Source: a virus. From it: a stretch of 64,000 bases of DNA. Under the pieces are notes generated by a model, which did no database searches, had not been told where the DNA came from, and was given only the letters and a program-made list of their open reading frames with translations. The stretch is from the IMG/VR virus record IMGVR_UViG_3300023174_000045, positions 161,081-225,080 of that record; one strand, given 5' to 3'. Every line of letters starts with the position of its first letter. The stretch's first letter is position 1. Positions 5,144 through 10,646 of the stretch are shown in pieces. Position numbers and translations under genes: made by a program.

Positions 5144-5254
5144 ATGATGAAACAACAATTCTGTTCAATGTCCAAGCCCCAAACACTCCAGGCAACAACC
5201 TGGCTGTTGGCCAATGGCTCATTCAACAGCATTCCAGGAGAACCGGGGTTCTGA
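5144..5254 (+). CDS. 36-aa leader-type peptide with attenuator
   Basis: Leaderless ORF whose stop lies in CCGGGGTTCT (5243-5252). That segment pairs perfectly over 10 bp with AGAACCCCGG (5280-5289), which contains the 5' arm of the terminator at 5282-5308. The two structures exclude each other, so translation of this ORF could switch termination before the tRNA genes that follow (first tRNA-Trp). The peptide contains one Trp. The sensing role is inference. Confidence 0.55.
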   Translation: MMKQQFCSMSKPQTLQATTWLLANGSFNSIPGEPGF

Positions 5255-5281
5255 TTAGACTATATTCGTATACCTAACAAG

Positions 5282-5312
5282 AACCCCGGAACTAAACACT
5301 CCGGGGTTTTTC
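5282..5312 (+). terminator. intrinsic terminator / attenuator
   Basis: AACCCCGGA (5282-5290) and TCCGGGGTT (5300-5308) form a 9-bp stem followed by TTT. Competing antiterminator described with 5144-5254. Confidence 0.85.
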
Positions 5313-5417
5313 ATTTAGTGCAACGGCAACGCGAGCCGGTATCACTCTAAACTACAAATGTGGGCGGCCCGGAGGATGGGAAGCTGGTGGTGAAAACGCC
5401 AGTGGTAAAATTCCGGA

Positions 5418-5478
5418 GTATCGAAGCATTCTCGGGCCTTGGGGCAAGTGGGTTCATCCATGAAGAGTGCTTCGATAC
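5418..5478 (+). ncRNA. hairpin element before tRNA-Trp
   Basis: GTATCGAAGCATTCT (5418-5432) pairs with AGAGTGCTTCGATAC (5464-5478), 15 bp with one G.U, around a 31-base loop. The flanking 5313-5417 and 5479-5508 hold no gene. Confidence 0.6.
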
Positions 5479-5508
5479 ACACATTGGCAACAGTGTGTTG
5501 AAATTTAT

Positions 5509-5582
5509 TCCGGTGTAGTATAATGGCAGTGCGGCGGTCTCCAAAACCGTTAGTGGGAGTTCGATTCTCTCCACCGGAGCCA
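5509..5582 (+). tRNA. tRNA-Trp (CCA)
   Basis: Acceptor TCCGGTG/CACCGGA, anticodon loop CTCCAAA, discriminator G, encoded CCA tail. Confidence 0.9.
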
Positions 5583-5589
5583 AGTTAAT

Positions 5590-5664
5590 GGGGGGTTGGT
5601 GCTAACGGGAACACATGTGCTTTGCAAGCATGAGTTAAGGGTTCGATTCCCTTACCCTCCACCA
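5590..5664 (+). tRNA. tRNA-Ala (UGC)
   Basis: Six G start giving a G3:U70 pair, the Ala identity element; anticodon loop TTTGCAA; encoded CCA. Confidence 0.92.
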
Positions 5665-5686
5665 TAGTCAGTATAAGTATTCACAA

Positions 5687-5776
5687 GGTGCGGTCCTATA
5701 ATGGTATTAGAGCAGATTGCTAATCTGTCGCTCGGCGTAATCCGGGTTCTGAGTTCGAGTCTCAGTCGCACCGCCA
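5687..5776 (+). tRNA. tRNA-Ser (GCU)
   Basis: Acceptor GGTGCGG/TCGCACC, anticodon loop TTGCTAA, long Ser-type variable arm, encoded CCA. Confidence 0.93.
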
Positions 5777-5783
5777 AGAACAT

Positions 5784-5859
5784 TCCCTCGTAGCACAGCG
5801 GTAGTTGCGCTTCACTGTTAATGAAGATGTCGTTCGTTCGATCCGAACCGAGGGAGCCA
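5784..5859 (+). tRNA. tRNA-Asn (GUU)
   Basis: Acceptor TCCCTCG/CGAGGGA, anticodon loop CTGTTAA, discriminator G, encoded CCA. Confidence 0.93.
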
Positions 5860-5877
5860 AATAAAAAAGGAAACGCA

Positions 5878-6060
5878 ATGTCAGCATTTAACACACACAA
5901 CGACCCATTGAAACACAAGACTGGTAAGCCCAGACTTGGTCCAATGAATGTAGAACAGTTGACCCGACTGTTGGAGAGTGCCAGACCCAAACATCGTGCA
6001 AAGATTCAACGTGCCTTGGACTACAAGAAAACAATTCAAAAGATCATAGCAAAGGCTTGA
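5878..6060 (+). CDS. small basic protein, 60 aa
   Basis: ATG after AAAAAAGGAAACGCA. Lys/Arg-rich helical protein (MNVEQLTRLLESARPKHRAK then DYKKTIQKIIAKA). Could bind nucleic acid, by charge only. It sits between two tRNA genes. I recall similar small proteins in T4-like genomes but cannot name a family. Confidence 0.65.
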   Translation: MSAFNTHNDPLKHKTGKPRLGPMNVEQLTRLLESARPKHRAKIQRALDYKKTIQKIIAKA

Positions 6061-6065
6061 TATCC

Positions 6066-6139
6066 GCCCTACTAGTATAATGGCATTACACTGGTTTTGT
6101 AATCCTGTGATGGCAGTTCGATTCTGTCGTGGGGCACCA
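6066..6139 (+). tRNA. tRNA-Thr (UGU)
   Basis: Acceptor GCCCTAC/GTGGGGC, anticodon loop TTTGTAA read as UGU, encoded CCA. The anticodon stem has two U.U mismatches, so the arm is weaker than usual. Confidence 0.75.
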
Positions 6140-6162
6140 AATTTTTACAAAGGAGATCTGTC

Positions 6163-6201
6163 ATGAGTAGTGACAAGAGTGACAAACCTATGGGGGTATA
6201 A
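6163..6201 (+). CDS. 12-codon micro-ORF with a strong ribosome-binding site
   Basis: AAGGAG (6150-6155) sits seven bases before an ATG; the frame ends at a TAA inside tRNA-Lys. Possibly the remnant of a gene replaced by the tRNA, or a real micropeptide. Low certainty. Confidence 0.25.
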   Translation: MSSDKSDKPMGV

Positions 6202-6266
6202 CTTAACGGCTAAAGTAGTGGGCTTTTAACCCATTAATCAGAGTTCGATTCTCTGTGCCCCTACCA
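6192..6266 (+). tRNA. tRNA-Lys (UUU)
   Basis: Acceptor GGGGGTA/TGCCCCT with a G1:U72 wobble, anticodon loop CTTTTAA, encoded CCA which is also the 5' end of the linker hairpin. Confidence 0.92.
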
Positions 6267-6340
6267 TATAAAAACACATTAACAGCGTCGTACCGGTCGC
6301 CGGACTTAGGTTGAATTCCTAATAGTGTGTTTCTATATGG
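6264..6340 (+). ncRNA. tRNA-linker hairpin, copy 2
   Basis: CCATATAAAAACACATT (6264-6280) pairs with AGTGTGTTTCTATATGG (6324-6340), 16 of 17 with one A.C mismatch at the same place as in copy 1. The arms include the CCA of tRNA-Lys and the first GG of tRNA-Met. The 43-base loop holds CCGG-TCG-CCGG and TTAGG-TTGAATT-CCTAA hairpins. Confidence 0.7.
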
Positions 6341-6414
6341 TAATATAGCATAGTGGCTAATGCAGTTGCTTCATACGCAACCCACCGTTGGTTCGAGTCC
6401 AACTATTACCACCA
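6339..6414 (+). tRNA. tRNA-Met or tRNA-Ile2 (CAU)
   Basis: Acceptor GGTAATA/TATTACC, anticodon loop TTCATAC, encoded CCA. Without knowing C34 modification it could be elongator Met or lysidine-modified Ile. Confidence 0.9.
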
Positions 6415-6420
6415 AGTTTT

Positions 6421-6495
6421 GGCCAGTTAGCTCAGGGGTAGAGCAACGTCTTGATAAGGCGTGGGTCGGTGGTTCGAGACCACCACTGGCTACCA
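6421..6495 (+). tRNA. tRNA-Ile (GAU)
   Basis: Acceptor GGCCAGT/ACTGGCT, anticodon loop TTGATAA, encoded CCA. Confidence 0.93.
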
Positions 6496-6502
6496 ATTCA
6501 GT

Positions 6503-6578
6503 TGGGGTGTCGCCTAGAGGCCTAAGGCACTGGTCTTTGAAATCAGTATCATGAGTTCGAATCTCATCTCCCCTGCCA
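6503..6578 (+). tRNA. tRNA-Gln (UUG)
   Basis: TGGGGTG/CTCCCCT acceptor with a weak first pair as in Gln tRNAs, anticodon loop CTTTGAA, discriminator G, encoded CCA. Confidence 0.88.
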
Positions 6579-6585
6579 AACAACG

Positions 6586-6614
6586 TAGACAAACTTTGAT
6601 GTTTGTTGTATAAT
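6586..6614 (+). promoter_or_regulatory. sigma-70 promoter before tRNA-Gly
   Basis: TAGACA (6586-6591), 17 bases, TATAAT (6609-6614); predicted start about 6621, two bases before the mature tRNA. Confidence 0.65.
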
Positions 6615-6622
6615 TACACAAT

Positions 6623-6697
6623 GCGGGATTAACTCAGGGGTAGAGTGTCAGCCTTCCAAGCTGTTCGTCAGCGGTTCGAATCCGCTATCCCGCTCCA
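6623..6697 (+). tRNA. tRNA-Gly (UCC)
   Basis: Acceptor GCGGGAT/ATCCCGC, anticodon loop CTTCCAA, encoded CCA tail. Confidence 0.93.
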
Positions 6698-6717
6698 CTT
6701 TAACAGAAAGAAACAAC

Positions 6718-6924
6718 ATGACAATTGAGAGTGCCGCAACCTTTTTGGTATGTGTAATTTTATTGAGCTGTGGTATCATAGTGCTGGCCGGTCTAGTATT
6801 ATTGATCAACAACCTGTTGCATCGCTACTGGAAAGATCTAAACTGGACTCTACCTGAGAGCATGCAGTCCGTACGTTATGTTGAAGTTGACAAAACTCAA
6901 GAACCCCATTTAGACCGCAAGTAA
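6718..6924 (+). CDS. single-pass membrane protein, 68 aa
   Basis: Residues about 7-34 are a long hydrophobic segment (TFLVCVILLSCGIIVLAGLV) followed by a charged cytoplasmic-looking tail. ATG after AGAAAGAAACAAC. Its stop codon lies in the 5' arm of the terminator that follows. No family recognised. Confidence 0.7.
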   Translation: MTIESAATFLVCVILLSCGIIVLAGLVLLINNLLHRYWKDLNWTLPESMQSVRYVEVDKTQEPHLDRK

Positions 6925-6974
6925 TACCGACCCCTTGACGGTTTAGGTCCCTTGTACTTGCGGTCTAATTTTTT
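6911..6974 (+). terminator. long-stem terminator
   Basis: TAGACCGCAAGTA (6911-6923) pairs fully with TACTTGCGGTCTA (6955-6967), followed by ATTTTTT. The next tRNA begins two bases later. Confidence 0.85.
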
Positions 6975-6975
6975 A

Positions 6976-7049
6976 CTCCGATTGGTGAAATGGTATCATT
7001 CATGGTTTGGGACCATGTGGCGCAAGTTCGATTCTTGCATCGGAGACCA
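6976..7049 (+). tRNA. tRNA-Pro (UGG)
   Basis: Acceptor CTCCGAT/ATCGGAG, anticodon loop TTTGGGA, encoded CCA. Confidence 0.93.
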
Positions 7050-7055
7050 TGTAAT

Positions 7056-7133
7056 GCAACGGTGGCAGAGCGGCCCAATGCACGGGATTGCAAATCCCGA
7101 AAACCACTGGTTCAAATCCAGTCCGTTGCTCCA
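7056..7133 (+). tRNA. tRNA-Cys (GCA)
   Basis: Acceptor GCAACGG/CCGTTGC, anticodon loop TTGCAAA, discriminator U as in Cys tRNAs, encoded CCA. The variable region is slightly long. Confidence 0.92.
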
Positions 7134-7147
7134 ACAAGAAAGTACCT

Positions 7148-7393
7148 ATGTGGGAATATGTTTTAACGTTTTTTGCTGTGTTGTTCACAGATATTTTTTA
7201 TACCTACTACCTAAAAGCAGTACAAGATGAACGTGTGATGGCTGCCAGTGTTTGGGCCACTGTTGTATTTTTGGTAGCCTGCGTAGCAGTGATCAACTAC
7301 ACAACAAATTACTGGTTGCTGATTCCTGCAGGGCTAGGTGCGTTTTGTGGCACTTGGATAGGCATGAGATTACGGGCTCAACAAAAGCAGTAG
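7148..7393 (+). CDS. small membrane protein with about three helices
   Basis: 81 residues. Hydrophobic segments at about 4-20, 30-48 and 50-75, the last ending GLGAFCGTWIGMRL. The pattern somewhat recalls the DUF2179/UPF0316 membrane family, but this is only resemblance. Stop codon is TAG. ATG chosen because upstream in-frame sequence is tRNA-Cys. Confidence 0.65.
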   Translation: MWEYVLTFFAVLFTDIFYTYYLKAVQDERVMAASVWATVVFLVACVAVINYTTNYWLLIPAGLGAFCGTWIGMRLRAQQKQ

Positions 7394-7413
7394 TGATCGT
7401 CTATAAATATAGC

Positions 7414-7809
7414 ATGTCCATTTACAATCAGTATTTTTGCCAACATTGTCGTTCTGCGTATTCTAGATCACAAGAAAAATTAACTCCAGGATATTGCAGT
7501 TTGAATTGTTCTGTGGTTGAGTCAAAAAGACAGTCGCAAAAAACTTTCAAAGAACTAACTTTGGAAGACAGAATCAAAAATCGACCTGGTGGCACATATC
7601 TTGAGTACAACAGTGGTATTCCTCCTGAACTGGCTGTAGAAACAACCCCAGTCAAAAGAAGAGAGTACAAATGTGTTTGTTGCGGCATTGCTGATTACAA
7701 TGGCCGTCCGTTGAAACTACAACTGTTTCACCATGACGGTAATCAAAAGAATTTTGACCCAGACAATGTTAAATTTTTGTGTCCAAATTGTTTGAGCCAA
7801 CATCAATAA
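7414..7809 (+). CDS. HNH-type zinc-finger endonuclease-like protein
   Basis: 131 residues. N-terminal Cys pairs CQHC and CSLNC, then CVCCG, and the C-terminal block LFHHDGNQKNFDPDNVKFLCPNC is the HNH layout (H-D/H, N in the middle, closing CPNC). The last histidine of the usual CPNCHSQ is replaced by Leu, so catalysis may be altered. Such nucleases are often homing-type genes among phage tRNAs. A TAA precedes tRNA-Ser by six bases. Confidence 0.75.
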   Translation: MSIYNQYFCQHCRSAYSRSQEKLTPGYCSLNCSVVESKRQSQKTFKELTLEDRIKNRPGGTYLEYNSGIPPELAVETTPVKRREYKCVCCGIADYNGRPLKLQLFHHDGNQKNFDPDNVKFLCPNCLSQHQ

Positions 7810-7815
7810 ATCAAA

Positions 7816-7905
7816 GGAAGTGTGGCAGAGTCCGGCTGATTGCACCTGTCTTGAAAACAGACGGCTCGAAAGGGTCCGTGAGTTCGAATCTCACCGCTTC
7901 CACCA
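7816..7905 (+). tRNA. tRNA-Ser (UGA)
   Basis: Acceptor GGAAGTG/CGCTTCC, anticodon loop CTTGAAA, long variable arm, encoded CCA. Confidence 0.93.
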
Positions 7906-7911
7906 AAAATC

Positions 7912-7986
7912 GCCTTGTTAACTCAGCGGTAGAGTAGCGCCTTTACACGGCGAATGTCGGCGGTTCGATCCCGTCACAAGGTACCA
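7912..7986 (+). tRNA. tRNA-Val (UAC)
   Basis: Acceptor GCCTTGT/ACAAGGT, anticodon loop TTTACAC, encoded CCA. Confidence 0.93.
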
Positions 7987-7992
7987 ACCAAT

Positions 7993-8068
7993 GGCTCGAT
8001 AGCTCAGTTGGTAGAGCAGTAGACTGAAAATCTATGTGTGGGCGGTTCGATCCCGTCTCGAGCCACCA
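7993..8068 (+). tRNA. tRNA-Phe (GAA)
   Basis: Acceptor GGCTCGA/TCGAGCC, anticodon loop CTGAAAA, encoded CCA. Confidence 0.94.
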
Positions 8069-8265
8069 AATGTATTATCCAACACAAACTCATGTTGTTG
8101 TGGTTCAAATATGGGATCGTCTGCATATTGAGGCACAGTGTGTTGGTAAAGAGGATTCACTGTGAATTCTTTGGTTGTGGTCCATGATCGGTTGGGCCTG
8201 TAGGGTTCATGGCTAAATGCGGCATACAGCACCTGCACAGTGTCTCGTAGTTCATATGGAATCAT
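8032..8265 (-). CDS. uncertain minus-strand ORF facing tRNA-Phe
   Basis: 77 codons from ATG at 8265; the residues before the tRNA (MIPYELRDTVQVLYAAFSHE...) look protein-like with Tyr, Pro and Glu, but the last 13 residues and the stop are inside tRNA-Phe on the other strand. It fills an otherwise gene-free 209-base gap. Either a real short gene ending in the tRNA or a chance frame. Confidence 0.4.
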   Translation of the reverse strand: MIPYELRDTVQVLYAAFSHEPYRPNRSWTTTKEFTVNPLYQHTVPQYADDPIFEPQQHEFVLDNTFGGSRRDRTAHT

Positions 8266-8277
8266 ATTGTATTTAAT

Positions 8278-8354
8278 GCCCCGGTGATGGAATTGGTATA
8301 CATGCCGGTCTTAGAAGCCGTATTTTAGGAGTTCGAGTCTCCTCTGGGGCACCA
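8278..8354 (+). tRNA. tRNA-Leu (UAG)
   Basis: Acceptor GCCCCGG/CTGGGGC, Leu-like D arm, anticodon loop CTTAGAA, encoded CCA. The variable arm is only about five bases, unusually short for Leu. Confidence 0.85.
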
Positions 8355-8359
8355 ATTCA

Positions 8360-8434
8360 GGATGTTTAGCACAGCGGTAGTGCATCACCTCGACACGGTG
8401 AGGGTCAGTGGTTCAATTCCACTAACATCCACCA
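8360..8434 (+). tRNA. tRNA-Val (GAC)
   Basis: Acceptor GGATGTT/AACATCC, anticodon loop TCGACAC, encoded CCA. Confidence 0.93.
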
Positions 8435-8441
8435 CAAATCT

Positions 8442-8520
8442 GCCCCCATGGACAAATCGGTAAAGTCGTCTCTCTCAAAAGGAGAAGTTGTTCTCTGTTC
8501 GAATCAGAGTGGGGGTACCA
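8442..8520 (+). tRNA. tRNA-Leu (CAA)
   Basis: Acceptor GCCCCCA/TGGGGGT, Leu-like D arm (AAATCGGTAAAG), anticodon loop CTCAAAA, encoded CCA. Short variable arm again. Confidence 0.83.
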
Positions 8521-8528
8521 TTCCTAAT

Positions 8529-8605
8529 GCCCTGGTGGCGCAATTGGTAGACGCACCACTTTGAGGGGGTGTACAGTGTGAGTTCGAGTCTCACCCAGGG
8601 CACCA
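8529..8605 (+). tRNA. tRNA-Leu (GAG)
   Basis: Acceptor GCCCTGG/CCAGGGC, Leu-like D arm (CAATTGGTAGAC), anticodon loop TTGAGGG, encoded CCA. Short variable arm. Confidence 0.85.
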
Positions 8606-8606
8606 A

Positions 8607-8635
8607 TTGACAACAAATTCAAAATCAATTACAAT
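8607..8635 (+). promoter_or_regulatory. sigma-70 promoter before tRNA-Ala
   Basis: TTGACA (8607-8612), 17 bases, TACAAT (8630-8635); start predicted about 8642, two bases before the mature tRNA. Same arrangement as at 6586. Confidence 0.65.
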
Positions 8636-8643
8636 ACACACAC

Positions 8644-8717
8644 GGGCTGTTAGTTAAATGGGATAACTCTGCCATGGCATGGCAGCATCGGGAGTTCGAC
8701 TCTCCCACGGTCCACCA
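8644..8717 (+). tRNA. tRNA-Ala (GGC)
   Basis: Acceptor GGGCTGT/ACGGTCC with the G3:U70 Ala determinant, anticodon loop ATGGCAT, encoded CCA. Confidence 0.9.
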
Positions 8718-8738
8718 CTATCAAGAAAGGAGTCAGTG

Positions 8739-9173
8739 ATGAGTGAATTTAACGTATTGGTTGGCAAGCGCATCAATGGCTTGTTCATAGGCGAAGATGC
8801 TTGGGCCTTGGTGTTTCGCGACATCAATGAACGTTACTATTGTTTTCGCACAGAGAACGATTGTTGCAACGCTGTGTGGTTCAATCACGTAAACGGTGTA
8901 GAAACTGTGCTGGGCGAAGGCAACTTGTTCGATGTCCTGCGTGGTGCCATGGTAACTGCTGTGGAAGACAAAGGCTGGACTGATGATCGCGACGACGAAG
9001 ATGGCTACGAAGTTGTGCAAGATGGTTTCTGGACCATAAAAACAGACCGTGGCTACATAGACTTAGAAGTACGCAACAGTCACAACGGCTACTATGGTGG
9101 CCGTGTGCGGTATGATGAAGAGTCCAAGCCTGGTGACATCAAAGATTTACAAGCAGTGACTGAAGATTTTTAA
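8739..9173 (+). CDS. hypothetical acidic protein, 144 aa
   Basis: ATG after AAAGGAGTCAGTG, a strong ribosome-binding site. Rich in Asp and aromatic residues (FRDINERYYCFRTENDCCNAVWFNH). Predicted beta-rich and cytoplasmic from composition. I recognise no family. Its TAA ends exactly one base before tRNA-Pro. Confidence 0.75.
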   Translation: MSEFNVLVGKRINGLFIGEDAWALVFRDINERYYCFRTENDCCNAVWFNHVNGVETVLGEGNLFDVLRGAMVTAVEDKGWTDDRDDEDGYEVVQDGFWTIKTDRGYIDLEVRNSHNGYYGGRVRYDEESKPGDIKDLQAVTEDF

Positions 9174-9250
9174 CGGAATATGGCGCAGCCTGGCAGCGCA
9201 CTTGCATGGGGTGCAAGGGGTCGCAAGTTCGAATCTTGCTATTCCGACCA
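9174..9250 (+). tRNA. tRNA-Pro (GGG)
   Basis: Acceptor CGGAATA/TATTCCG, anticodon loop ATGGGGT, encoded CCA. Starts immediately after the stop of the preceding gene. Confidence 0.93.
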
Positions 9251-9275
9251 ACTATAAATAACCTTGAAAGTGTAT

Positions 9276-9746
9276 ATGAAAAAACTTGATATAGAACAAG
9301 TGGCCGAATTTATCCGGACTCAAAGTCCAGAAACACGCATCTATCTTGGATGCGACAGTGAACGCATCAAAATTGATGGTGCATGGTGGGCTGACTATGT
9401 GTTGGCCATTGTGGTTCACATCAACGGCAACAACGGTTGCAAACTGTTTGGTGAAGTACATCGTGAACGTGTGTGGGATCAAAAAGCATCCAAGCCGGCC
9501 ATGCGGCTCATGACTGAAGTTTACAAAGTTTCAGAACTGTACTTGAAACTGGCAGAAGTGTTGGAAGGGCGCGATGTTGAAGTTCACTTGGACATCAACC
9601 CTGACGAAATGCACGGATCAAGTTGTGTTGTCAGCCAAGCCATCGGTTACATCAAAGGCACATGTAATGTGATTCCTTTTGTGAAGCCTGAGGCTTTTGC
9701 AGCCAGCTATGCTGCCGACAGATTCAAAGGCTTGCGGGCGGCGTAG
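9276..9746 (+). CDS. RNase H-like (DUF458-type) protein
   Basis: 156 residues. IYLGCDSERI near residue 25 gives the first acidic RNase H strand (D), an E sits in the FGEVHRERVW segment, and EVHLDINPDEMHGSS near 110 supplies further acidic residues, the layout of the DUF458 / YkuK family of RNase H-related proteins. Start ATG at 9276 preferred over upstream TTG at 9264. TAG stop. Between tRNA-Pro and tRNA-Gly. Confidence 0.75.
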   Translation: MKKLDIEQVAEFIRTQSPETRIYLGCDSERIKIDGAWWADYVLAIVVHINGNNGCKLFGEVHRERVWDQKASKPAMRLMTEVYKVSELYLKLAEVLEGRDVEVHLDINPDEMHGSSCVVSQAIGYIKGTCNVIPFVKPEAFAASYAADRFKGLRAA

Positions 9747-9752
9747 AATATT

Positions 9753-9828
9753 GCGGACGTAGCTCAGTTGGTAGAGCATTACCTTGCCAAGGTAAATGTC
9801 GTCGGTTCGAACCCGATCGTCCGCTCCA
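9753..9828 (+). tRNA. tRNA-Gly (GCC)
   Basis: Acceptor GCGGACG/CGTCCGC, anticodon loop TTGCCAA, encoded CCA. Confidence 0.94.
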
Positions 9829-9842
9829 ACTAAAAAGTTTGT

Positions 9843-10496
9843 ATGATCAATCTACCAAAAGAATTTATCTCTGGGCACAGGTATCTTTTTGTGCATGGGC
9901 AAAGAAGCAGTGATGCTGAATTTGAGGTATGTATTAATGGCAAAACAATCGACAACCCATTTGCAAGCGTTGAACAATTTGATTTAGATCACCCTGATCT
10001 TGGTCCAACGCAGTACGCATTCAGCACTGAAACTTCTTTTTTGGGAGCCAGGACCATCTGCATCAAAATGCTTAAAGGGTCATTGACTTTGACAAGAGCT
10101 AGGGTAAGTTATCCTGCCAAGATAACCAACAGCGAAGGTATTGACTCATTTGGTTACTATTCATTGTTTCAGCCCATTGGTGATCCAAAGTGGCTTGTTA
10201 AGATAAATGGTCAGTTACAAACGCTGGAACCACAAGATCAACATTTAACTGGCGAAGTCCACCACAGCATAACTGCTGGAGATGTCCTAGAATACTATCA
10301 TGTCATGATTGAAGGTCCGAGCCACTGGTGTATTGCCTATTCACAATCTATACACAATGGAATAATTGATCAACAAGATCCCAACATTGAATCTATATTG
10401 CCTATTGATAATCAATCTGGAGTTGATTATCAATCCAGTAACAATCGATTGAACATTTTAAAAAATCAGCTTTTGGCTGATTACAAAAATAGCTGA
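9843..10496 (+). CDS. hypothetical protein, 217 aa
   Basis: ATG at 9843. Beta-rich sequence with an N-terminal part (HRYLFVHGQRSSDAEFEVCINGK) that reads like a beta-sandwich and a polar Asn/Gln/Ser tail. No recognised family. Its TGA (10494-10496) lies in the first five bases of tRNA-Thr, so gene and tRNA overlap on the same strand. Confidence 0.7.
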   Translation: MINLPKEFISGHRYLFVHGQRSSDAEFEVCINGKTIDNPFASVEQFDLDHPDLGPTQYAFSTETSFLGARTICIKMLKGSLTLTRARVSYPAKITNSEGIDSFGYYSLFQPIGDPKWLVKINGQLQTLEPQDQHLTGEVHHSITAGDVLEYYHVMIEGPSHWCIAYSQSIHNGIIDQQDPNIESILPIDNQSGVDYQSSNNRLNILKNQLLADYKNS

Positions 10497-10566
10497 TGTG
10501 GCACAGTGGTAGCGCACTCCCTTGGTAAGGGAGAGGTCGCGGGTTCAATCCCCGCCATCAGCACCA
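10492..10566 (+). tRNA. tRNA-Thr (GGU)
   Basis: Acceptor GCTGATG/CATCAGC, anticodon loop TTGGTAA, encoded CCA. Overlaps the stop of the preceding gene. Confidence 0.94.
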
Positions 10567-10571
10567 GACAA

Positions 10572-10646
10572 CGGCCTTTGGTGAAATGGATATCATGCTT
10601 GTCTTCGAAACAAGCGGTGGCGGTTCGATCCCGTCAGGGCTGGCCA
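10572..10646 (+). tRNA. tRNA-Arg (UCG)
   Basis: Acceptor CGGCCTT/AGGGCTG, anticodon loop CTTCGAA, discriminator G, encoded CCA. Last tRNA of the array; the convergent gene at 10634 ends inside it. Confidence 0.92.
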
